DNA from: Cupriavidus pauculus
Lineage (GTDB): Bacteria; Pseudomonadota; Gammaproteobacteria; Burkholderiales; Burkholderiaceae
NCBI RefSeq assembly: GCF_003854935.1
Contig: NZ_CP033969.1
Location: forward strand, 3,224,001-3,288,000
Direction of reading: 5' to 3'
Length of the DNA stretch: 64,000 bases
This document shows positions 45,619 through 53,946 of this stretch, piece by piece. The notes under the pieces were generated by a model. That model was given only the letters and a program-made list of their open reading frames with translations, did no database searches and had not been told where the DNA came from. Each line of letters begins with the position of its first letter. The stretch's first letter is position 1. A program made the position numbers and the translations under genes.

Positions 45619-46110
45619 CTAGCCCGTACATCGACTAAGCGCTAAACGCAACGCCGTCCCGAATGCTGAACACGAACTGTTGGACGGAATGATCACGTCC
45701 TCGATGCCGTCATCCTTGCTTCGACCCCAGCTATCAAGCTTATCGTGGTGACTAGGGGAAAGAATGAGCTCGTTGCCCGAGATCACGACGCTACAACCCT
45801 TCATGTTCTTGAACAGTGCTTGCTTCGACTTGTATCCGTAGCGTTCCATTAAGAATCGTGCCCATTCTGCATCGCGCGAATCGGCCAGTGATCTCATCAC
45901 CCTTGCTTCTTCGAGAGTCAAGAATCTACTCTCCGATAGTGCACCTTTAATTGCCTCACTCAATACGCTATCGGGAGCATCCGGCGCGAACAACCGCTCT
46001 GGCGCCGTCGGATCAGCCATCGCTAATCGGTACCCAGATTGAGGCACGAGACAAATGAATTTATCGTTGGCCGTCACAATAACCATACGCTCCCAAATCG
46101 GCTCACTCAT
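45619..46110 (-). CDS. CdiI_3-like immunity protein (module 5)
   Basis: 163-aa protein: WERMVIVTANDKFICLVPQS, MERYGYKSKQALFKNMKGCS, LILSPSHHDKLDSWGRS and a C-terminal SAFGTALRLALSRC. The YGYK..ALFKNMK and ALRLALSRC segments are those of CdiI_3-type contact-inhibition immunity proteins. ATG 46110 starts two bases after the ancestral toxin TAA. Intact. Confidence 0.75.
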   Translation of the reverse strand: MSEPIWERMVIVTANDKFICLVPQSGYRLAMADPTAPERLFAPDAPDSVLSEAIKGALSESRFLTLEEARVMRSLADSRDAEWARFLMERYGYKSKQALFKNMKGCSVVISGNELILSPSHHDKLDSWGRSKDDGIEDVIIPSNSSCSAFGTALRLALSRCTG

Positions 46111-46112
46111 TT

Positions 46113-46640
46113 TTACCTCACTACTGTGATGGTTACTTTCACCCCTTGGCTCTGGCCATACTGAATGGCTCGACCTATTTTTTTACCATTGCGCCGGCGT
46201 CGTGCCGGCAGGTATCGCCACCTGCAGTTCCCGAGCAGTTATTCCCTGTTCCCTCAACACGGTGCTTCCGAGCCTAGCTTGCGTGAAATTCGCAGCAGCA
46301 TCGATATTCACCTTCAACGATGAGTAAACCTGCGCCGGATTGGCGATCTTTGCCGCTGTCGTCGTATCGAGCGTTGCGCTCTGCGCGGCGCACTCCAGCG
46401 CGGCGTGGCTAGCAATTTTTTCCAGGCTCAACGCGTCTGTGGAAGCACCAATGCTCTGCGCTCCGGGCGCGGCGGCCTGCGTGACGCGGAACGCGTTTTT
46501 GATGCCCTTAACAGCTACGAACCAACGGCTTCTTGGGGACTTGGCGCGGGAACTGGGAAGAGTGCCCGCAGGACGCTAATGGACGAGGTTCGGCTTAATG
46601 TGCTGCGCGGCGTGGATTCTGGCGTCTTTGGGCAGCAGGC
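46113..46640 (-). pseudogene. CdiA-CT nuclease-like toxin remnant, frameshifted (module 5)
   Basis: Contains FRVTQAAAPGAQSIGAST, LSLEKIASHAALECAAQSAT, SSLKVNIDAAANFTQARLGS, ITARELQVAIPAGTTPAQW, then a one-base insertion at 46185 beside a seven-base A tract (46178-46184) that creates a stop; the restored frame gives KKIGRAIQYGQSQGVKVTI and TAA at 46113. No pretoxin part remains. Toxin class uncertain. Confidence 0.65.
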
Positions 46641-46647
46641 AGTAGCA

Positions 46648-46992
46648 TCAAACCACCTCATACACTTCATCATCTCTGAATAGTACAAACTTTGAAATGC
46701 ACGAGATCGACGCAAGTTTATTGCGCGTTGTCGCCCGGTCTAATGTCCCTGATACCTCGACGGTATCCATATATACAGGTCCGCCAACCCACATGGGAAC
46801 CAATAACTCAAGTCTTCTCTCCAATCCCGGGGAAAAAATCTCGATGTTGTCATTGGCCGATAGATCTGAATTGGGCGCGGTCAGATAGCACTCCGAACCT
46901 TTGAGTACAAAGGTCGTCTTGATTGTCAAAGTACTACCATAAAGATTTTCTAGAGATTTTGCGTCACCATCAAATTCAATACATTCGCCCAA
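46648..46992 (-). CDS. Orphan immunity protein (module 6)
   Basis: 114-aa beta-rich protein (LYGSTLTIKTTFVLKG, LELLVPMWVGGPVYMDTVEV, SISCISKFVLFRDDEVYEVV). Start is probably TTG 46992 with GGGAGG seven bases upstream, five bases after the stop of the preceding C39-like toxin. No family recognised. Confidence 0.65.
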   Translation of the reverse strand: MGECIEFDGDAKSLENLYGSTLTIKTTFVLKGSECYLTAPNSDLSANDNIEIFSPGLERRLELLVPMWVGGPVYMDTVEVSGTLDRATTRNKLASISCISKFVLFRDDEVYEVV

Positions 46993-46996
46993 AGTC

Positions 46997-47240
46997 TTAC
47001 CTCCCTGTAAAGATCGCTTGGCCGGAGAATTGCCTGACAAATTGCTCAACGGGCGTGAAATACTGCCAGCCAAGAGCGGGGTCTAGAATTGCAACAACGG
47101 CCTGCCCCGCACGCATTGTCACGCCGTCCACCACAACGGCATGTCCACCGCGTGTAAGACTCATTGCCAAAATGGCCGGATTGCCGCCTGCCGTTGCAGC
47201 CGCTAGCTGCTCCAAAGTCACACCAGAGACTACTGGAAGC
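46997..47240 (-). pseudogene. C39/papain-like protease toxin fragment (module 6)
   Basis: C-terminal part of a papain-like or C39 peptidase toxin: VSGVTLEQLAAATAGGNPAI, MSLTRGGHAVVVDGVTMRAG with the catalytic His, ILDPALGWQYFTPVEQFVRQ, ending FTGR. The Cys half and pretoxin are missing, replaced by opposite-strand foreign sequence. The same VTLEQLAVATASGNP start is found at 56400-56450. Confidence 0.65.
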
Positions 47241-47660
47241 GCGAATGAAGGCGGCCAACGCCATTGCCTACGCCGCTGAGAAATCTGCGCCATCAGCAAA
47301 TCAAGAACGATGAAGTCGCGGCCGTTCAAAAGGCCTTGGCGAGTAAGGAAGGCGAAGCCAGGCTGAGCGGTATGAACAAGGCCCAGATGCCGTCGTTCGG
47401 CAACGCCGCCTTCACTTTCATGCTAGGTGTTCTGAATGACAAGCAACTGGCCGACGGCATCTCCGCCCTACTGTCGAGTGTCGCTTCGAATCCCACTCTG
47501 GTCACGCGCCTTAACGCACTGAAGGACGTCGCGTCGTCGGTCAGCTCGCGCCAATGGCTCCCGATGCTTACTGCGAAAAAACTCGACCAGTTTTGGGGCA
47601 TGCTGGACCGCCGTGCCTCGGTATGTGAGAGTCACGCGCTGGTGCACGCCCCCGTGGGCC
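47240..47660 (+). pseudogene. Fragment of an unrelated rightward gene inserted between modules
   Basis: The plus strand reads as a helical, protein-like segment (KNDEVAAVQKALASKEGEAR, FTFMLGVLNDKQLADGISAL, SSVSSRQWLPMLTAKKLDQF), broken by a frameshift near 47290 and without clear start or stop. Its other strand is poor. Family not recognised. It replaces the N-terminal half of module 6's toxin. Confidence 0.4.
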
Positions 47661-47675
47661 CTCAAGACGTACGCA

Positions 47676-48062
47676 CTATTTGCGCTTTCCAACATACGGT
47701 GAAGGTAAGGCAAACCACAAGCCACCTGGGTCTGTGTCGCCTGCACCATTAGAAAGCCATTCCTGTACCACCGCATCTGCGACCTCCTTGTTATCAACGC
47801 CATATTTGGGTTCCAGAATCCAGTCGTACTCGGTTCCCCCGCCACCCACAACTGGCTTTGCACCGCTCTCCAACAAGGCGAACACACATCTTCTGACAAA
47901 TTCTGTCAAATCCGCGTCTGCCAGCTCATAGCCATATCGTCCGGTCGGAACAATTTGCCACAGCCCGACAGCGTCTATCGGCAACTCACCCGGAACCGTC
48001 TCTATGTACTCCGCGACAGTCAGACCGGAGAAGTTGTCCCTGGCTTGAAGATCAAATGTCAT
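47676..48062 (-). CDS. Orphan immunity protein (module 7)
   Basis: 128-aa acidic protein (VAEYIETVPGELPIDAVGLW, FVRRCVFALLESGAKPVVGG). Its ATG overlaps the toxin stop (AAATGA). Has the size and coupling of a CdiI; family name unknown. Confidence 0.75.
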   Translation of the reverse strand: MTFDLQARDNFSGLTVAEYIETVPGELPIDAVGLWQIVPTGRYGYELADADLTEFVRRCVFALLESGAKPVVGGGGTEYDWILEPKYGVDNKEVADAVVQEWLSNGAGDTDPGGLWFALPSPYVGKRK

Positions 48063-48735
48063 TTCGGGTGAACCTTAAATCCAGGTGGCAGAGCAGGATC
48101 GGCACTCTTAATCACGTCAATGGTTGTACCACTACCGGTACTAGTTCTAATGCCGAAGACAGAGCCATCAGGCCTCTGGTACCAAGTACCAGCATATCCC
48201 GCTGGCGTATTGACCGGAGTAGCTCCATTCAGCAATTGCAACTGCAGTTGATTGAATTGATCCGTTGTCACCGTTCTGATACCGGGGCCCGCGCCAGGAT
48301 TGACGTACCGATTGGCCGTCCCCCTGGCATCAGAATGCTACCAATATTGCCGCTTCCGGCTTTGGCTCCACCAAGCACCAACGGACTCGGCCCCACCACC
48401 GGCGGCACATCGGCATTGGCCATCCCCGGCTTATTGCTAACCTGACCCAGCGCGCGTCGTTCAGCCTCCATCATCTTGCACACGTCGTCCGGTATGGGCG
48501 GCTTCTTCGTACCACTGGTCGCATTGTTCAGCGACTCGTTCTGCGCTGCAAGCGCAGCGGAAGTGGCGTCCGTACCGAACAGGGCACCGGCCGACCTACC
48601 GATCAGCGTTGCAAGGCCGACCGTAAGCGCCTGACGCATCGGGTCATCGCGGTAGTTCAGCACCGGACTGTCAGCATAGACTTGGTCCCGAATCAACGGC
48701 GCCGCAATCGCACTCGCTGCCCCACCAATCGCCCC
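48059..48735 (-). pseudogene. cdiA-CT with junction NESLNN, frameshifted (module 7)
   Basis: Pretoxin (LNYRDDPMRQALTVGLATLI) leads to NESLNN at 48523-48540, then a linker with PIPDDVCKMMEAERRALG. An indel near 48300 moves the frame; the toxin resumes as TTDQFNQLQLQLLNGATP, GTWYQRPDGSVFGIRTS, TIDVIKSADPALPPGFKV to TGA at 48059. A single base change would restore the fusion. Toxin class unknown. Confidence 0.7.
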
Positions 48736-48801
48736 TTAAGCGCAGTTTTCTCCCTTGGCAGATCCGCGCCGCGCCGACCAATGCACTGCAGAGGTTTCAG
48801 C

Positions 48802-49101
48802 CTAATCCTTCAGCCGGCGGAACTCGACGAGGGTATCTGGACCCAGTTCCTCTCCAAGCCGCCGGCTAAGCTCTAGTCCGCGCTGATTATGGTGAATCCG
48901 ATCCTTATCCGAAGGAAATTGCGAGTCAGGAGGATAGTCCTCCCGGAAAGTTACCTGATACTCATGGTCCCAAACTCTAAGATCGGCAAGTAGCGATTCG
49001 CTCAACGGTAGCGACTCCGGCTCCACGTAACCCATTTGATCAACGTCAGCACAGAAGATTGGAGGGGCACCATAGACGGCACCGAAACGAATAGTCTTCA
49101 T
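48802..49101 (-). CDS. Orphan immunity protein (module 8)
   Basis: 99-aa protein similar in pattern to 44188-44460 (LPLSESLLADLRVWDHEYQV; GLELSRRLGEELGPDTLVEF). ATG 49101 overlaps a toxin stop; only about ten toxin codons (NPVSTWKPIK) remain before the module-end element. Thus immunity is kept without its toxin. Confidence 0.75.
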   Translation of the reverse strand: MKTIRFGAVYGAPPIFCADVDQMGYVEPESLPLSESLLADLRVWDHEYQVTFREDYPPDSQFPSDKDRIHHNQRGLELSRRLGEELGPDTLVEFRRLKD

Positions 49102-49133
49102 TTAATGGGCTTCCACGTACTCACAGGGTTTCC

Positions 49134-49210
49134 GATTTTTTTGCCCCAGACGCGGTTTTGGCCTGCGCAATTCGGTTTCGAAAGAGCAAGGCGCGCCATC
49201 GCGGGCGCTT
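49134..49210 (-). repeat. Module-end element E2 (partial)
   Basis: Shares TTTTTTGCCCCAGACG and the AAAGAGCAAGGCGCGCC end with E1, E3 and E4; the hairpin is imperfect. Sits between module 8's toxin stub and module 9's immunity gene. Confidence 0.6.
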
Positions 49211-49257
49211 AGATGCCAACCAAGCCTACGGCTCGAGATAGCGCTAGAAGGCGGGGC

Positions 49258-49605
49258 TTAAGCGACGTAATCTTCAAATTCCCAGGCAAAAACTCTTGCC
49301 AACTTCGACGCAATGTTCGCCCAATTCTCGCCTGAGCAGGATGCAACATAGCGATGTATGGAGTCTTCCATCTTCGCCAGGTCGTACTCAGGGACGATCA
49401 TGAGATGACGCCCCCAAGTAGGCCCCGAAATAGTCTGCGTCAACCACGTGGGGGTGCAAACGTGACATTCGAAGTCGTCGGCACCAGGGGCATCAGGCAG
49501 CCCGATGCGCAGCCGAAGTGTCAACGTGAAGCAAGCGGGATTCGGCGGGGTAAAGGACGCCAAATCAGTTTGATCGCAAGTTATTTCTTTCACAACAGCA
49601 TGCAC
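49258..49605 (-). CDS. Imm8-family immunity protein (module 9)
   Basis: 115-aa immunity protein matching the Imm8 pattern: HAVVKEITCDQTDLASF, FTLTLRLRIGLPDAPGADDF, CHVCTPTWL, GRHLMIVPEYDLAKMEDSI and NWANIASKLARVFAWEFEDY. Starts at GTG 49605 with AGGAG seven bases upstream, ten bases after the toxin's ancestral TAG. Intact. Confidence 0.8.
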   Translation of the reverse strand: MHAVVKEITCDQTDLASFTPPNPACFTLTLRLRIGLPDAPGADDFECHVCTPTWLTQTISGPTWGRHLMIVPEYDLAKMEDSIHRYVASCSGENWANIASKLARVFAWEFEDYVA

Positions 49606-49614
49606 GGAGGGCTC

Positions 49615-50423
49615 CTATTTCGTTACGTTCAAGTGGCCATTGCTAATCTTAGTGCGTTGACCAGTCACGGGATTCACGTGTACGACTCAAAGTTCGCCTG
49701 CACTCCTGTAGTGGCGAACGGCGAGGACTTCTCCGTTGGCGGCCTGTAGACGCGGGCACCGTCAGCACTTATCCAACCGAGTCCATCACTAGTACGAGTT
49801 GCACCATCGCCGACCCAAGCCTTCCCAAGTCGGTCAGCTTCAACAGCAGTACCGGAGCCGATGGAGAAATTGGGGTTTCCTGTGCCAGACCCGCTTACTG
49901 CGGCAGCCAGCCTTGAATCTTGCGCCGCTATATTCGCAAGATTCTGATTTGAGAGTTGATCCTTTAATGGTCCATAGGAAGCAACGTTTGAAGCTCCGGA
50001 CGCATTGGACAGCGCGTCAATCCCGTCCTGAGCTTGGGCAATTGCGGTAAGACCCGCGCAAAGCACCGGCGCCAGCATACACCCTGGATTGCCCAGAATC
50101 GTTCGCCCCTGAGGACCGCTCGCGGGAGTGCCCGTCAATATCGAACCCTGCGGTCCATTGTTCGGCGTCGCAATGGCATTGCCCTTGCTGTTCTGCTCTT
50201 CCAGCGGATTCGTAAGCGAATCTGATTTCTGCGGCCCGTTGTTCGGGGTGCCCATCGGGTCATTGGTCACCACCGGCATCGGCATCATCACCACGCCAAA
50301 CGGCGTCGGGACCGGCCGTGGCACGATCTTCACACTCAGCGAATTGTTCAGCGCCTCGTTCTGTGCCGCCAGCGCCGCACCGGTTGCATTCGTCCCGAGC
50401 AACGCACCAGCAGAGCCACCGAT
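49615..50423 (-). pseudogene. cdiA-CT (linker class 1) with one-base deletion near the toxin end (module 9)
   Basis: GGSAGALLGTNATGAALAAQ then NEALNN at 50343-50360, linker class 1 as in module 4, then toxin EADRLGKAWVGDGATRTSDG, LGWISADGARVYRPPTEKSS, TGVQANFES. A single-base deletion near 49677 stops it at 49674; the restored frame reads VNPVTGQRTKISNGHLNVTK to TAG 49615. Its 5' end runs straight into the module-end element. Confidence 0.7.
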
Positions 50424-50591
50424 CCCGACGCGCCCCACGTTGGCGACGGCCCGCAACCTTAGATGCAACCTGGCTTTGCAGGCCATCAGCGCCCCGACGC
50501 AGGTTCCCTTCCGAGTTTTTGCCCCAGACGCCGTTTTTGGCCGAACAATCAGGCTTCGTCAAAGAGCAAGGCGCGCCCACATGGGCGCGCC
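50424..50591 (-). repeat. Module-end element E3 with perfect 22-bp palindromic hairpin
   Basis: Same element as E4 (59555-59719) with a three-base indel. It ends in GGCGCGCCCA-CA-TGGGCGCGCC (50570-50591), arms of 10 bp and loop of 2, lying 57 bp after an immunity stop. Confidence 0.75.
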
Positions 50592-50647
50592 AATGCGCAA
50601 GTCTAGCCGCCGGCTGTGGCTTTCGATTGCGAAATCCGGTTCCTCTA

Positions 50648-51013
50648 CTAATGATGCAGTCTTTCCCACTCCGCCAGATAGGCCGCGGAAAGCGGGCCGA
50701 GATAGTCGCTAATCCGATTCCAACGCCCAGGCCCAGTAGATGCACGTAAATAAAGCGCCTCTAGCAAGCCAGTTGCCACAAACGCTTTGAGAGCGCCGTC
50801 GTTGGTAATGAGGCCGCTCTCGATAACTTGGAAAATATGGGTACGTGCATCAGGATTCAGTTCGTCAAAATGTTCGGCGAGAGCCTTGCCTAGTTTTCCA
50901 AACAGAACGGTTGTGGGAATGTCCTCACCCCACTCCTCAATGGCCTGTATTCTGGCCGAACTGAGCACATCGCATCGGATCAGTTCAGTAACGAACTCTT
51001 GCCAAGTACTCAT
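50648..51013 (-). CDS. Orphan immunity protein, copy 1 (module 10)
   Basis: 121-aa helical protein: WQEFVTELIRCDVLSSARIQ, IEEWGEDIPTTVLFGKLGKA, and LGPLSAAYLAEWERLHH. The layout is reminiscent of DUF7674-type proteins but this is tentative. ATG 51013 overlaps the toxin TAA region. Identical protein at 59776-60141. Confidence 0.8.
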   Translation of the reverse strand: MSTWQEFVTELIRCDVLSSARIQAIEEWGEDIPTTVLFGKLGKALAEHFDELNPDARTHIFQVIESGLITNDGALKAFVATGLLEALYLRASTGPGRWNRISDYLGPLSAAYLAEWERLHH

Positions 51014-52752
51014 AATTTCCCTTTCAATGCATTCTGAAGGTCTCGCAAAACGTTCTGAGCTGCGGAGCGATCGTTAAACGGCGCGTTTGGATTCGAGTCC
51101 AGCCATTTTTGCAGCGCAACCGAATAGTCTTGTGCCTTCTGAGTATGGAACACACCACCTACAGGGTTGCCGGTGTGGGCTTCATAACGGACAGCATCAG
51201 CTGTGCTTCCTGTGCCAATTTTCGCACCATCACGATACAAGTCGTCGATCAAACCGCCAAGCTTTGTGTCTGAGACAATAGGTTTGGCCATCTTCGATGC
51301 GAGATCGTCCGCAAGCTTAGCTGCATTTGCTGCATTCGCTGTTCCCCCAGACGTCTCAAGTACCCCAATAGCAAGTGGGCCGTTGGTAACTACAAACTCG
51401 CTGAGCTTGCCATAAGCGGCCGCACCTGCCGGAATTGCGCCCAGAATCCCTGACAACCACCGATCCGCCGCATCCAGCGACTGACCGCTCAGCGTCTGCC
51501 CCGTCACTGCCTGGTACAGCATCGCGGCCGAACCATAATACGGCAACAGATTCGATAGCGTGCCGGCCAGCTTCAGCGCCTGTTCCGGTGTCAGGTTGCT
51601 CATTCGCGCAAGCGTCGCCCCAGCTTCCACCTGCCGAACCTGGGTATCAATGCGGTTGAAGTCCTCCTGCGTGCACGAGGTATCGCATTCCGCCATCAGC
51701 CGCGCATTTTCCCGAGCAGCGATGCCGCGTGCCGGCCCTTGCGAAGTAGCGTTATTTAGCGACTCACCATGGCCACGGCCGCTGCCTGCATCGCCGTCAT
51801 CTGTGCCACGGCCACACCCATCAGGGCAGCCCCCGCCCCCGCCGTGACAATCGAGATCGCCACCGCCGCCACCATCGCCACGATCTGGCCGATGACGCCG
51901 AAGCCCTTCTTTTCCTTGATGAACCGCGTGTGGATGTCGTCGGCCACCGTCCCTTCGGTGTAGTCCAGGCCCAGGCTTTCCTTGAGCTGGGCCACCAGTG
52001 CCGCGCTGGCTTCCTCGTCCACCGACCCGTCCGGGCGCGTGATGCGGAACGCGTCGTTGATCGCGCGGATGCTGTCCGCCTCGATCTCCATATGCATCGC
52101 CGACAGGAAGCCGCCCGGTTGCACCACGGTGCCAGTAACAACGTTCCAGCCGCCCTGTGCCTTGTAGGCATTGGTGCCGATCGACACCACGTTCGGGCTC
52201 AGGTCCAGGCTTCCGGCCCTGACCGCCAGCGTGTCGGTGGCAATGACCTGTCCGCTGTTGCGTAGCTGGCCATCGACCGTCAGCCTGATGGTCTCGCCGC
52301 TGATGGTGCCACCCGTGGGCGCCGCCAGGGCCTGGGCGTAGCCTTCCGGCAGGTACACCTGCGGCACCAGCGCCTTGACCGGCGGACAGATCGTGCTCGC
52401 CGCCGTGCACCGCGGATCCGGCACGGCCTGTTCCACGTACCAGAGCATCGGCGCGTCCAGCGCCTTTACCTGGTCATCGCTCAGGGTCGTGCCCAGCGCG
52501 ATGTGGTGCGCCTTCGCGTAGTCCGCCGCGTTCTTGTAGAGCGCCAGTTTTTCCTGGTCCGCGACCGACAGGTTGTTCTGGCTGTCCCACGCCAGGCCAT
52601 TGATGAAGCTGTCCTGCCCGGTCTGCGCCAGCGCAGCCTGCTGCAGCTTCTAGCCTTCGGTGTACGGGTCGTAGTAGAACGTCACATTGCCCGGGCGCAG
52701 TGCCGGCGGGAGCTGCCCGATCAGGCTGTCCGGCCTTGGAGAACTGTCCCAC
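51010..52752 (-). pseudogene. cdiA fragment with internal deletion, amber stop and toxin (module 10)
   Basis: Starts in a cdiA internal region (SSPRPDSLIGQLPPALRPG), has a TAG in the codon that is Gln in the 57.9-kb copy (EGQKLQQAALAQTGQDSF; near 52650), continues through MLWYVEQAVPD and LVPQVYLPEGYAQAL to AMTAMQAAAVAMVS, then jumps near 51766, out of frame, to ESLNNATSQGPARGIAAREN. The DUF637-like segment present in the 60-kb copy is deleted. The tail (GGLIDDLYRDGAKIGTGSTA, GNPVGGVFHTQKAQDYSVAL) is the same toxin as in module 20. Confidence 0.75.
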
Positions 52753-52758
52753 GTCGCT

Positions 52759-53028
52759 ATGTCACCGCTGACACCGTTCGATCAGATGTCGCCCGCCGAG
52801 CAGGACGCGCTCTTCGACGCAATGACCAACGACGACAGCGACGAGGTCGCCCGCGCCCACCTCGCTCGTGGCAACCCCATCTATGTCTCGACCCCATACA
52901 CCCCAAAGGGGCTCGTCGAGAAGCGCTTCCCCGACGGCCGGCGACAGTTCGTGCGCTTCGATCTGCAGGGCGAGCACGTCGTCGTCAATGACGTGCAAAC
53001 GGTATCCGGCTCCTCTCCAGAGCCGTAA
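52759..53028 (+). CDS. Antisense small ORF P, copy 2
   Basis: 89-aa acidic protein of unknown role: MSPLTPFDQMSPAEQDALFD, EVARAHLARGNPIYVSTPYT, PKGLVEKRFPDGRRQFVRFD. Read rightwards, against the module array, and divergent from a cdiA internal fragment; its end meets a hairpin and the converging immunity genes. No signal peptide. ATG 52759 lacks a good ribosome site, so expression is uncertain, but the same ORF is preserved at 58016-58285. Confidence 0.6.
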   Translation: MSPLTPFDQMSPAEQDALFDAMTNDDSDEVARAHLARGNPIYVSTPYTPKGLVEKRFPDGRRQFVRFDLQGEHVVVNDVQTVSGSSPEP

Positions 53029-53049
53029 AGCAACACCGCAGAAACGACG

Positions 53050-53069
53050 AACCCTGCCCCGGCCGGGTT
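53050..53069. terminator. Bidirectional hairpin after ORF P copy 2
   Basis: AACCC-T-GCC-CC-GGC-C-GGGTT hairpin between converging genes, preceded by the shared GAAACGACGA. Confidence 0.55.
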
Positions 53070-53076
53070 CGCCTTG

Positions 53077-53274
53077 CTACACTTCTGCAAGTTCTAGATC
53101 CCGTATCTGGATCACAGCTTGTACCCTCGTTGTGCCGTCAGCATTGGAGAACTCGACTTCGTAGTTGCCATCGCCATAGTCTTCGATAACGTACCCGATA
53201 GCTCCCACGCTAAGTCCGTCGTGCGGGTTCTCCCGGCCGACATATCGCACGCGGTTGTAAATTGAGATTTTCAT
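53077..53274 (-). CDS. DUF4926-like small protein, second immunity gene of module 11
   Basis: 65-aa protein (YNRVRYVGRENPHDGLSVGA, IGYVIEDYGDGNYEVEFS), related to 41160-41372. Its ATG overlaps the stop of the previous immunity gene in TAATGA, so the two are translated together. Role: probable immunity for a lost toxin. Confidence 0.7.
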   Translation of the reverse strand: MKISIYNRVRYVGRENPHDGLSVGAIGYVIEDYGDGNYEVEFSNADGTTRVQAVIQIRDLELAEV

Positions 53275-53564
53275 TAACGCTCCCTTGTACAGTCAGAAGA
53301 GTGTATCTGCCCCACTTGTCGAGCAATATCCTCCACAATCGCCTTCGGCCCAGCAATAGTGAGGCCGACGAAAGTTTCTGCCTCGATCGTTATCAAGTCG
53401 ATGCCGAGCCTAACTACCAGATTTTCAATTTCTTGGGATCCACCAACGCCCCAAAGCTTATCGATACCGACCGCACCGTTCCTTACAAGGACAGTATGAA
53501 TGGCATCTCTAAGGGCATCGTCATATTCATTTCCGAGAATAATAGTTGCTTCCTCTGTGCCCAT
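53274..53564 (-). CDS. Orphan immunity protein, first of pair (module 11)
   Basis: 96-aa protein (IILGNEYDDALRDAIHTVLV, LVVRLGIDLITIEAETFVGL). ATG 53564 follows the toxin TAA by two bases. No family name known. Translationally coupled to the following DUF4926-like gene. Confidence 0.75.
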   Translation of the reverse strand: MGTEEATIILGNEYDDALRDAIHTVLVRNGAVGIDKLWGVGGSQEIENLVVRLGIDLITIEAETFVGLTIAGPKAIVEDIARQVGQIHSSDCTRER

Positions 53565-53566
53565 TC

Positions 53567-53905
53567 TTAGAATCCCAAATCCTTGCCGCCAGACAAGCTT
53601 GCAGATTCAATTTTAATTTCCTCCCAGCTCTTTCCTTTGGCTCTAAGCCAGTCGACTGTTGGCCCCAGCTTATCGCCGTACTTCTCAAGATTCCTAGCGT
53701 ACATCGCCTCGAGCTGCGGTGCAGACCGCCAATGAGTGTTGCCAGAGCGACCATCGCAGCGTTGGAGACCGTGTTCTCGTACTTGATCGTCTGAGCGCCG
53801 TCGCCGTTGTCCACAACGGTCTGGCTACCGTCATATAACGCACCCCGGATCAGGGGTGCCGCAATCGCACTGGCCGCGCCACCAATGGCACCCTTCGCAC
53901 AATCA
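53567..53905 (-). pseudogene. cdiA pretoxin joined out of frame to a toxin tail (module 11)
   Basis: Pretoxin AIGGAASAIAAPLIRGALYD, TIKYENTVSNAAMVALATLI is joined near 53730 to a toxin tail SAPQLEAMYARNLEKYGDKL, GPTVDWLRAKGKSWEEIKIE, SGGKDLGF in a different frame. The junction motif and most of the toxin have been deleted. Confidence 0.7.
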
Positions 53906-53946
53906 CGATTCAGCGGACTCTACGTGGAAATTACAGGCGTAAAGGG

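Larger units (their letters stand above)
50424..51355 (-). repeat. 0.93-kb duplication, copy A (copy B 59555-60483)
   Basis: Module-end element, immunity gene and toxin 3' end are identical in both copies over at least 890 bp apart from a three-base indel near 50450; similarity drops to about 90% beyond 51355. Confidence 0.9.

Noticed and set aside
49127-49215. tRNA or structured ncRNA gene within the module-end element.
   Set aside because: No cloverleaf, anticodon arm or CCA; the only clear structure is one GC-rich hairpin. A regulatory RNA role cannot be excluded.
50430-50700. Small protein encoded by the module-end element (reads such as SLTKPDCSAKNGVWGKNSEG).
   Set aside because: The frame is not preserved among copies (frame and stops vary in E1, E2 and E3), so it is best seen as non-coding repeat sequence.
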